Shown: positions 1 to 5,555 of the stretch, in pieces | Numbering within the stretch: the stretch's first letter is position 1 | How the letters are laid out: each line of letters opens with the position of its first letter | Assembly (NCBI GenBank): GCA_003559755.1 | Contig: PWKM01000080.1 | Span: 1 to 5,555, forward strand | Origin: Planctomycetota bacterium | Lineage (GTDB): Bacteria; Planctomycetota; PUPC01 | Length of the DNA stretch: 5,555 nucleotides | Direction of reading: 5' to 3' | Translations under genes and position numbers: made by a program | Notes under the pieces: generated by a model | What the model was told of the DNA's origin: nothing | The model's input: the letters and a program-made list of their open reading frames with translations, nothing else | Databases searched by the model: none

Positions 1-906
1 CCAGCCGGGCGAGCAACTGGTGAGCATCGGCAGCGGCCCGCCGTTCTTGATCCGCTGGACCAGCTCGGAGCCCTCTTCCATGATGGTCAGGTCGGCGGTG
101 AAACTGGTGTCGAACACCCGGTCGAACCCGAGGTAGCGCAACGCTGCCACCATCTTCCCGTCCACGTCCTGGCCCGCCTTCGTTCCGAACTCCTCGGCGA
201 GTGTGACCGAGATGCTGGGGGCGTGCTGGACGACCACCATCTTTTCGGGGTCCGCCAGCGCCGCGACCACCTCGTCCACGTAGGAACGCTCCCGGAGAGC
301 ACCGGTTGGGCAGGCGACGATGCACTGGCCGCAGTTGACGCAGGTGGACAGGTTCAGGCCGCGGTCGAACGCGGTCGAGATCATCGCCTCGCAGCCGCGG
401 CCGGCGAAATCGATCGCCGACACGCTCTGGATTTCCTCGCACACCCGCACACACCGTCCGCACAGGATGCACTTGTCGGGGTCGCGGGTGATGGACGGGC
501 TCGACACATCGGTCGGCCGGACTGTCCTCTCACTGCGATACAAACGCTGGCGAACGCCCAGGTTCTCGGACAGGTCCTGGAGGGTACACTTGCCGTTCCG
601 GGCGCAGTACAGGCAATCGTCGGGGTGACTGCCGAGCAGCAGTTCGACGATGGTCCGCCGGGCATCGAGCACTCGCGGGGTGTGGGTTCGGACCTTCATC
701 CCCGAGGCGACGGCCGATGAACAGGCCGGCACCAGCGCGGGGTTCCCCTCGACCTCGACGACGCACAGTCGGCACGCGCCGCTGGGCGGGAGTCCCTCCA
801 TGTGACAGAGGGTCGGGATGTCTATGCCGTGTCTTGTCACGGCGCTGAGGATCGTGTCATCCTGGCGGGCTTCGATTTGCCTGCCGTCGACTTCAAGCTC
901 AATCAT
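1..906 (-). CDS. hydA: [FeFe]-hydrogenase catalytic subunit HydA (HndD/CpI-like), 3' end beyond window
   Basis: Catalytic subunit of a cytoplasmic [FeFe]-hydrogenase, which interconverts protons and H2. The frame is open from ATG 904-906 to base 1, giving 302 residues and no stop. Visible domains in order: a [2Fe-2S] ferredoxin domain (C34, C45, C48, C62); a His-Cys [4Fe-4S] motif (H94, C98, C101, C107); a two-cluster ferredoxin domain (C146, C149, C152, C156 and C189, C192, C195, C199); then the start of the H-domain with a QHAPSISVTLAEEFG stretch (227-241) and FDTSFTADLTIMEEG (265-279). The numbering is almost identical to clostridial CpI. The last residues are TSCSPGW, the first H-cluster motif, with Ser299 where the canonical motif has the second Cys. 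The start fits the family N-terminus and has a GAGGG ribosome binding site at 913-917, 6 nt upstream. The 2Fe-2S and His-Cys domains are shared with NuoG, but the H-domain sequence excludes a plain NuoG. The missing part should carry the other two H-cluster motifs. Confidence 0.95.
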   Translation of the reverse strand, partial: MIELEVDGRQIEARQDDTILSAVTRHGIDIPTLCHMEGLPPSGACRLCVVEVEGNPALVPACSSAVASGMKVRTHTPRVLDARRTIVELLLGSHPDDCLYCARNGKCTLQDLSENLGVRQRLYRSERTVRPTDVSSPSITRDPDKCILCGRCVRVCEEIQSVSAIDFAGRGCEAMISTAFDRGLNLSTCVNCGQCIVACPTGALRERSYVDEVVAALADPEKMVVVQHAPSISVTLAEEFGTKAGQDVDGKMVAALRYLGFDRVFDTSFTADLTIMEEGSELVQRIKNGGPLPMLTSCSPGW

Positions 907-912
907 TCGTTT

Positions 913-917
913 CCCTC
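913..917 (-). promoter_or_regulatory. Ribosome binding site of hydA
   Basis: GAGGG on the minus strand, 6 nt before the hydA ATG, inside the 24-nt gap after the hydB stop. It supports the chosen start and separate initiation of hydA within the same transcript. Confidence 0.65.
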
Positions 918-930
918 GGGGTTGCTTGGT

Positions 931-3900
931 TTATGTTCCTGCCTTCTGGCTGGGCTGGGTAAAATCGAGGTCGCACCGCAGGCAGCGCCGGGCCTCGCAA
1001 AGCGCGGCCGTCTCGCTGATGCACAACTCCACCTCTGCGTGGCTTTTGCGCCGCTCCTCGGGCGGGAGCTCCGGCGGCTCGACCCTGGCTGCCGACTCCT
1101 GGTCCTCGGAGACCTCGACGGGCTCGATATAAGTGGAAGGCAGCTTGACCTTGGGCAGCGTCTTGAGCAGCTTGCCCTCGACATACCGGCTGATCATCAA
1201 CGCGGCGTTCTTGCCCGCAGCGATCGCCTCGATCACCGTGCCCGGACCGCTGACTACGTCGCCGCCGCCAAACACGCCCGGACGGTTCGTCAAGTGAGAC
1301 TCCTCGTTCACCGACAGCGTCCCCCAGCGGGTCGTGGCCAGATCGGCCAGCCCTTCCGGCTCGGGGCTTTCGCTGATGGCGACGATCAGAGTGTCGAGCT
1401 CCACCTCGAACTCCGATCCGGGCACGGGGACGGGGCTCCGCCGGCCCGACGCGTCGCGCTCGCCCAATTCGTTGCGGATGAAGCGCATCCCGGCGAGCTT
1501 GCCGTCGCGGACAATCACCTCGACCGGCGTCACCAGTTCATCGATCTCGATCCCCTCGGCGAGTCCGGCCTCGATCTCCTCGGCGTATGCCGGCATCTCG
1601 GCCCGCGTCCGGCGATAATACATATGGACGCTCTCCGTCTCCGGCTGTCGGAACGCCAGGCGGGCTGCATCCATCGCGGAGTTCCCGCCGCCGATGATCC
1701 CGACGCGGCCCCGGGCGAGAGGGGTGTCTTCCAAGTTGTGCGCCTTGAGGAACTGAACCCCCGGGATCACGCCCTCGGCGTCCTCTCCCGGAAGCCCCAG
1801 CTTCCTGCTCTGATGCGAACCGAGAGCGAGGAACACGGCCTTATAGCCGTCATCCAACAGGCCGTCGACGGTGATGTCGCGCCCCAGCTCGGTGTTGTAC
1901 CGGACCTCGACATTCTCGTTGAGCAGGGCGTCGATCTCCTTGGCGAGGAGCTCACGAGGCAGTCGGTATTCCGGGATCGCAGAGACGAGCATCCCGCCCG
2001 GCCGGTCCTCGCGCTCGAACACGGTGACCCGATGGCCGATCGACGCCAGGCAGTTGGCGGCGGTCAGGCCCGCGGGGCCCGCTCCGATCACGGCGATGCG
2101 GGCCGCATCGGGGCCGGCCGGGACCACGGGCGGCACCATCGAGTCGGGCTCGACCCGGTCCACAACAAACCGTTTCAGTGTACGGGCCGCGATGGGCTCG
2201 CCGCCGGTGGTACACGCCCGGCAGTTCTGCTCACAGGGGTGATGACATACCCGCGAGCAGATGGAGGGGAGCGGGTTGGCCTGTCGGATGACGCGATAGG
2301 CGTCTTCGTATTCACCTCGTGCGATGTGGGCGACGTAGCGCCAGACCTCGGTGCCGACCGGGCAGGTGTTCTGGCAGGGGGCTCCGACCAGTTCGTTGCA
2401 CGCCCCGGCCGGGCAGGCCCGCTCGAACACGTGGGCCTCGTATTCGTCGCGGAACCAGCGCAGGGTGCTCAGGACGGGGTTGGGGGCGGTCTGGCCCAGC
2501 CCGCACAAGCTGGTCTCTTTGATCGTCTGGGCCAGCTTGCTCAGGCGCATGATCCCCTGGAAGCGAAGCAGTGCATCGTGAGTGGTTTCGCTGCGCCGGG
2601 GCCGGGTGATCGCCTGGAGCATCTCGAGCATCCGGCGGGTCCCTTCGCGACAGGGGATGCACTTTCCGCAGCTCTCGCTCTGGATGAATTCCATGAAGAA
2701 CTTGGCGAAATCGACCATGCAGGTGGACTCGTCGACGACGACCAGCCCGCCGGACCCCATGATCGCGCCGAACTCTTTCAGCACCTCGTAGTCGGCCTCG
2801 ATGTCGAGATGCGCCTCGGGCACACAGCCGCCGGACGGCCCGCCGATCTGGACGGCCTTGCAGCGCTTGTTGTTGGGGATGCCCCCGGAAATATCGAAGA
2901 CGATCTGGCGGAGCGTGGTGCCCATCGGCACCTCGACCAGCCCGGTTCGCCGGACGGTCCCCGAGACGGCAAAGACCTTCGTGCCCTTGCTCCCCTCGGT
3001 GCCCATCGAGCTGAACCACTCGCTGCCCCGCTCGATGATCCCGGGCAGGTTGCTGAGGGTCTCGACGTTATTGATGATGGTGGGCTTGTCGAACAGCCCC
3101 CGGACGGCGGGGAACGGCGGCCTCGGGCGGGGCATTCCGCGTTTGCCCTCGACGCTGTGGATCAGCGCGGTCTCTTCGCCGCACACGAACGCGCCGGCGC
3201 CCATCTTCATCACGATCTCGAGATCGTTCCCGCTGTCGAGGATGTTCCGGCCGAGCAGGCCGTAGTCGGTCGCCCGCTGGATCGCCTCGGTCAGGCGCTC
3301 GACTCCGAGCGGATATTCGGCCCGGATGTAGATATAGGCCTTGGTCGCGCCGAATGCATAGGCGGCGAGGAGCATGCCCTCGATGAGCCGGTGGGGATCG
3401 CTCTCGCAGACCGCCCGGTCCATGAACGCCCCGGGGTCGCCCTCGTCGGCGTTACAGATCAGGTACTTCTGGTCGGCGCCGGTCTCCAGGGCGAACTTCC
3501 ACTTCCGACCGGTGGGGAAGCCGCCGCCGCCGCGCCCGCGCAGGCCGCTGGCCTCGACCAGGTCGCAGAGTTCGGCCCGGGTAATTCCCTTGAAGACCTT
3601 CGCCATCGCCGAATAGCCGCCCCGCGCGATGTACTCGTCGATGTCGGTGGGGTCGATGATCCCGCTGGAGGCGAGGACGACGCGCCGTTGTCGTTCCAAG
3701 AAGGGGTGTTCGTCCAGATATGGCACGTCGTCCCATTCGCCTGAATCGCCGTTGCGATATTGGCCCAGGACCATGTGGCCCGGCACGGCTTCCCGGCCGA
3801 TGACCGAGGCCAGGAGGTCCGAGGCGTTGTCTTCAGATATGTTGCCGAAGCTGACCCGCGCCCGGCCGGGCAGTTGGATGTCGACGATGGGCTCCTCGGA

Positions 3901-4209
3901 GCAGAGGCCGACGCAGCCGACTTCCACCACCTCGGCGTCCACGTCGTTCTCATCGAGGTAGGTGCGTATGGTTCGGAGCGTTTTCCCCGCACCGGCGCCC
4001 AGGCCGCAGGTGCCGGCCCCGACGTATATGACGGGCTTTGTCACCTTCTCCCGCCGCAGTTGCTTCAGGATGTCGGACCACTCATCGGTCCCGGCCTTGC
4101 TGAAGGGTCCCGCCTTGATGTGTGCCAGCAGTTCGGGCGCGGGCTGCACCGGCTCGTTCCAGCACCGTTCGAGCATCTCTGTCTCCGGGTTCGAGTCAGT
4201 CTTGTTCAT
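931..4209 (-). CDS. hydB: NuoF/HydB-type NADH:FMN flavoprotein fused to a GltD/NfnB-type FAD/NAD(P) module
   Basis: A 1092-residue cytoplasmic electron-transfer subunit, far longer than ordinary HydB (about 600 residues). Domains in order: a thioredoxin-like ferredoxin domain (about 58-138; C68, C99, C103); a NuoF FMN/NADH domain with GLRGRGGGGFPTGRKW (222-237) and NADEGDPGAFMDR (253-265); an SLBB region (about 425-490); the NuoF [4Fe-4S] site SCGKCIPC (C514, C517, C520) plus SLCGLGQ (C569). At about residue 599 it passes into a GltD-like N-terminal Fe-S domain (C599, C604, C612, C616, C651, C655, C659, C663, C666), an FAD Rossmann motif VIGAGPAGLTAANC (707-720), a second nucleotide-binding motif IIGGGNSAMDAARLAFR (838-854) followed by YYRRTRAEMPA (864-874), which resembles the NADP(H) site of GltD/NfnB, and a FAD-domain end GGGDVVSGPGTVIEA (981-995). 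The tail has CLRCD (1076-1080). NADH use at the NuoF part and NADPH use at the GltD part are inferred from family. It overlaps hydC by 14 nt and lies 24 nt before hydA. It is one unbroken frame, so the fusion is not an obvious assembly error. Confidence 0.93.
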   Translation of the reverse strand: MNKTDSNPETEMLERCWNEPVQPAPELLAHIKAGPFSKAGTDEWSDILKQLRREKVTKPVIYVGAGTCGLGAGAGKTLRTIRTYLDENDVDAEVVEVGCVGLCSEEPIVDIQLPGRARVSFGNISEDNASDLLASVIGREAVPGHMVLGQYRNGDSGEWDDVPYLDEHPFLERQRRVVLASSGIIDPTDIDEYIARGGYSAMAKVFKGITRAELCDLVEASGLRGRGGGGFPTGRKWKFALETGADQKYLICNADEGDPGAFMDRAVCESDPHRLIEGMLLAAYAFGATKAYIYIRAEYPLGVERLTEAIQRATDYGLLGRNILDSGNDLEIVMKMGAGAFVCGEETALIHSVEGKRGMPRPRPPFPAVRGLFDKPTIINNVETLSNLPGIIERGSEWFSSMGTEGSKGTKVFAVSGTVRRTGLVEVPMGTTLRQIVFDISGGIPNNKRCKAVQIGGPSGGCVPEAHLDIEADYEVLKEFGAIMGSGGLVVVDESTCMVDFAKFFMEFIQSESCGKCIPCREGTRRMLEMLQAITRPRRSETTHDALLRFQGIMRLSKLAQTIKETSLCGLGQTAPNPVLSTLRWFRDEYEAHVFERACPAGACNELVGAPCQNTCPVGTEVWRYVAHIARGEYEDAYRVIRQANPLPSICSRVCHHPCEQNCRACTTGGEPIAARTLKRFVVDRVEPDSMVPPVVPAGPDAARIAVIGAGPAGLTAANCLASIGHRVTVFEREDRPGGMLVSAIPEYRLPRELLAKEIDALLNENVEVRYNTELGRDITVDGLLDDGYKAVFLALGSHQSRKLGLPGEDAEGVIPGVQFLKAHNLEDTPLARGRVGIIGGGNSAMDAARLAFRQPETESVHMYYRRTRAEMPAYAEEIEAGLAEGIEIDELVTPVEVIVRDGKLAGMRFIRNELGERDASGRRSPVPVPGSEFEVELDTLIVAISESPEPEGLADLATTRWGTLSVNEESHLTNRPGVFGGGDVVSGPGTVIEAIAAGKNAALMISRYVEGKLLKTLPKVKLPSTYIEPVEVSEDQESAARVEPPELPPEERRKSHAEVELCISETAALCEARRCLRCDLDFTQPSQKAGT

Positions 4210-4696
4210 TTGCGTTTTCCCTTTCGCGGCATTCTTTGATGATGGTGGCGAGCTTTTTCGGGGTGACCTTGGCGTGGAACTCGCCGTTCAGGTTGACCAC
4301 CGGCGACAGTCCGCAGGCGCCCATGCAGGCGACGACCTCCAAGCTGAACAGCCGGTCGCGGGTGGTCTCGCCCGGCTCCAGGTCGAGCAGTTTCGTTATC
4401 ATGTCCAGCACCTTGAGCGAGCCCTTCACGTGACAGGCCGTTCCCCGGCAGACCATGAAATGGTATTTGCCCTTCGGCTGGAACCGGAACTGGTTGTAGA
4501 ATGTGGCCACCCCGTAGACTTTGCTCGGGGCGAGATCGAGGTGGTCCCCGATCCGGGAAACGGCGAGCTTCGAAATGTAGCCGCACCGTTCCTGGACCTC
4601 CTGGAGCATGGGGATCAGGTGGTCCCGACCGGCCCCGGCGTGTTTTTGCAATACTTGTTCAATGTCAGCGGCTTCTTCAATCACCTTGGTCTCCAT
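4196..4696 (-). CDS. hydC: NuoE-like [2Fe-2S] subunit of the hydrogenase complex (HydC)
   Basis: A 166-residue NuoE-family protein, the usual family length. It has an N-terminal helical part and a thioredoxin-like domain that binds one [2Fe-2S] cluster through C83, C88, C124 and C128 (CRGTAC and CMGAC patterns). The family signature VYGVATFYNQF (60-70) is clear. In HydABC-type hydrogenases this subunit docks on the NuoF-like subunit near the FMN. The frame is open further upstream to an ATG at 4759, but that would add 21 residues unlike the family (arginine- and serine-rich, read from the rex sequence), so the ATG at 4694-4696 was chosen. The start lies inside the end of rex (20-nt overlap), with an AGG at 4704-4706 as a weak ribosome binding site; coupled translation is likely. 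The end overlaps hydB by 14 nt. A stand-alone complex I NuoE is less likely because hydA follows and no other nuo genes are present. Confidence 0.93.
   Translation of the reverse strand: METKVIEEAADIEQVLQKHAGAGRDHLIPMLQEVQERCGYISKLAVSRIGDHLDLAPSKVYGVATFYNQFRFQPKGKYHFMVCRGTACHVKGSLKVLDMITKLLDLEPGETTRDRLFSLEVVACMGACGLSPVVNLNGEFHAKVTPKKLATIIKECRERENANEQD
4219..4224 (-). promoter_or_regulatory. Ribosome binding site of hydB
   Basis: AAAGGG on the minus strand, 9 nt before the hydB ATG and inside the last codons of hydC. It fixes the hydB start within the gene overlap. Confidence 0.6.
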
Positions 4697-5318
4697 CCTT
4701 TTGCCTGGCGAAAAACGCGACCATTTCCAGGTACATCGTGAGGTCGACATGTGACACATAGACCGACGGCGGCACTTTGAGCCGGGCCGGGGCGAAGTTG
4801 AGGATGCCGCTCACCCCGGCGGCGATACAGGCGTCGGCGGCCGGCTGGGCGGCGTCCGACGGCACGGTCAACATCACCAGGGTGATCTCGTCCTCGGCGA
4901 CGACCCGGTCCACCTCGTCCATGTGGTACACTCGACAGCCGTGGATCACGCGATCCACGACCTGCTCATCGACATCGAATCCGGCCACGACCGACAGCTT
5001 GGGCCGTCGCCCGGAGAAGAACGTCAGAAGTGCCCGGCCGAGGTTCCCGATGCCCACCACGGCCACCTGCTGGCCCGACGGGGCGTACAGATAGTCGTCG
5101 ATCGCCCGGATCAGCTCGCCGACATCATAGCCGCGACGGGTATTCCCGGCCGTATCGACGGCCATCAGGTCCCGGCGCACCTGGGCCGAGGTGAACCCCG
5201 TCTTCTCGGCCAGTTGGTGCGAATAGACGTGCTCGACACAGTCCCGCATCAGGGTGTCGAGCAGGCGCCGGTACAAGCTCAGCCGGCCGATTGTCTGTTC
5301 CGCGATCCTCTGGTCCAC
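4677..5318 (-). CDS. rex: Redox-sensing transcriptional repressor Rex
   Basis: Rex is a dimeric repressor that senses NADH/NAD+; NADH binding releases it from DNA. Counted from the GTG at 5318 the protein has 213 residues, normal for the family. It shows a winged-helix DNA-binding domain beginning near RLSLYRRLL (12-20) with helix-turn-helix LAEKTGFTSAQVRRDLM (36-52), then a Rossmann NAD(H) domain with VVGIGNLGRAL (87-97), the acidic GFDVD (113-117), NFAPARLKVP (174-183) and the C-terminal dimer helix after HVDLTMYLEMVAFF (190-203). The frame is open to an ATG at 5453, but that start lies upstream of a near-consensus promoter and the Rex operator, so it cannot be on the predicted transcript. 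GTG codons at 5336 and 5330 are alternatives; 5318 was chosen for length and for a GAGGG-like sequence about 11 nt before it. The wing motif, usually FGxFGxRGxGY, is poorly kept here. As first gene of the hydrogenase operon it probably controls itself and hydCBA. Confidence 0.92.
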   Translation of the reverse strand: MDQRIAEQTIGRLSLYRRLLDTLMRDCVEHVYSHQLAEKTGFTSAQVRRDLMAVDTAGNTRRGYDVGELIRAIDDYLYAPSGQQVAVVGIGNLGRALLTFFSGRRPKLSVVAGFDVDEQVVDRVIHGCRVYHMDEVDRVVAEDEITLVMLTVPSDAAQPAADACIAAGVSGILNFAPARLKVPPSVYVSHVDLTMYLEMVAFFARQKDGDQGD

Positions 5319-5320
5319 AG

Positions 5321-5338
5321 TCGTGAACACCCTCACTT
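5321..5338 (-). promoter_or_regulatory. Second, degenerate Rex-like operator in the rex leader
   Basis: Plus-strand TCGTGA-N6-TCACTT, matching 9 of 12 arm bases of TTGTGA-N6-TCACAA. Its centre (5329.5) is 42 bp from the centre of the strong operator (5371.5), about four helical turns. It covers the GAGGG-like sequence upstream of the likely rex GTG start. It may be a second Rex site or chance; no function is shown by sequence alone. Confidence 0.4.
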
Positions 5339-5362
5339 CTGGCTCAACTCTTGCCAATTCAG

Positions 5363-5380
5363 TTGTGACGCTATTCACAG
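5363..5380 (-). promoter_or_regulatory. Rex operator (ROP box) over the transcription start
   Basis: Plus-strand TTGTGACGCTATTCACAG, an inverted repeat matching the known Rex consensus TTGTGA-N6-TCACAA at 11 of 12 arm positions. It overlaps the last two bases of the -10 element and spans the predicted start of transcription, so bound Rex would block RNA polymerase. It lies directly before rex and the hydrogenase genes, indicating autoregulation and NADH-dependent control of the whole operon. Confidence 0.88.
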
Positions 5381-5407
5381 GATAAGGCAAGCGCACACGG
5401 ATGTCAA
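5379..5407 (-). promoter_or_regulatory. Sigma-70-type promoter of the rex-hydCBA operon
   Basis: On the minus strand a perfect -35 TTGACA (5407-5402) and a -10 TATCCT (5384-5379, 4 of 6 to TATAAT) are separated by exactly 17 nt. Transcription should begin near 5372, inside the Rex operator, giving a leader of about 54 nt before the GTG at 5318. An A-rich stretch lies upstream. It excludes the upstream ATG at 5453 as the rex start. Confidence 0.85.
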
Positions 5408-5453
5408 GAGAAATCCCAACCAAAGCAGAGTTTTTCCCCGATCGACGAAACAC

Positions 5454-5555
5454 GATGAAACGCTGCCCGGTGTTCCCGCAATGCGAGCGATCATTTCCCC
5501 GAAAGATACTTCAGCGGGCCTCGGCCGGCGCCGGGCTCATCGCCGGGGTCAGGGC
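5454..5555. other. Unresolved upstream edge, possible tail of another gene
   Basis: No gene can be assigned. On the minus strand two short frames enter from the edge: one ends with PAPAEAR and a stop at 5511-5513, the other with GRGPLKYLSGK and a stop at 5491-5493; either could be the C-terminus of an upstream gene. On the plus strand a frame from ATG 5455 stays open to the edge (33 codons, including ASAGAGLIAG), but it has no clear ribosome binding site. A 10-bp perfect palindrome CCGGCGCCGG sits at 5525-5534 without a following T-run, so it is not a convincing terminator. Confidence 0.3.

Noticed and set aside
802..3744. A 980-codon open frame on the plus strand opposite hydB.
   Set aside because: It is the antisense shadow of hydB and the beginning of hydA, kept open by GC-rich third positions. 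Its product is Asp-, Gly- and Leu-rich with no recognisable motif, and the opposite strand encodes well-conserved proteins.
3962..4741. A 259-codon plus-strand frame opposite hydC and the start of hydB.
   Set aside because: It runs antisense to the conserved NuoE-like gene and the HydB N-terminus, and its product shows no family motif.
4697..4759. ATG at 4759 as the start of hydC, adding 21 residues.
   Set aside because: The added residues are read from the conserved end of rex in another frame and do not resemble NuoE; the start at 4696 fits family length.
5319..5453. ATG at 5453 as the start of rex, adding 45 residues.
   Set aside because: The extra region contains the promoter and the Rex operator, does not resemble the Rex N-terminus, and would lie upstream of the predicted transcript start.
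5525..5534. Perfect palindrome CCGGCGCCGG as a terminator or operator.
   Set aside because: No T-run follows on either strand, and such GC palindromes occur by chance in GC-rich DNA.
5455..5555. A divergent plus-strand gene starting at ATG 5455 with a possible signal-like stretch.
   Set aside because: No ribosome binding site or promoter was seen, the twin-arginine pattern is imperfect, and only 33 codons are visible; it is noted in the edge feature but not called.

Overview
The window holds one GC-rich operon on the minus strand, read from high to low coordinates: rex, then hydC (NuoE-like), then hydB (a NuoF-like flavoprotein fused to a GltD/NfnB-like flavoprotein), then hydA ([FeFe]-hydrogenase catalytic subunit, cut off by the left edge). 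It points to an anaerobic or fermentative bacterium with high G+C and strong GC bias at third codon positions. Nothing here fixes the phylum; an uncultured environmental lineage is likely, but that is inference.

Layout. Positions 5454-5555 are an unresolved edge that may contain the tail of an upstream gene. Positions 5318-5407 hold the control region: a near-consensus sigma-70-type promoter (TTGACA, 17-nt spacer, TATCCT), a strong Rex operator over the expected transcription start (11 of 12 arm bases match TTGTGA-N6-TCACAA), and a weaker second Rex-like palindrome exactly 42 bp downstream, just before the likely GTG start of rex. Rex (5318-4677) overlaps hydC (4696-4196) by 20 nt, and hydC overlaps hydB (4209-931) by 14 nt. 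A 24-nt gap with a ribosome binding site separates hydB from hydA (906 to beyond position 1). No internal terminator was seen.

How the genes work together. Rex is a repressor that leaves DNA when NADH/NAD+ is high, so the operon should switch on when reducing power builds up. The three enzyme subunits match the HydABC/Hnd family, in which a NuoE-like and a NuoF-like subunit connect NAD(H) and FMN to a [FeFe]-hydrogenase. Here the usual C-terminal ferredoxin domain of HydB appears to be replaced by a complete FAD and NAD(P)-binding GltD-like module, so one complex could link H2 or H+ to two pyridine-nucleotide sites and possibly ferredoxin. This is the most interesting feature of the window. 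HydA carries all accessory Fe-S ligands seen in clostridial CpI-type enzymes, but its first H-cluster motif reads TSCSPGW instead of TSCCPGW, with serine at the position that ligates the [4Fe-4S] part of the H-cluster. The rest of the H-domain and any maturation genes (hydEFG) lie outside the window.
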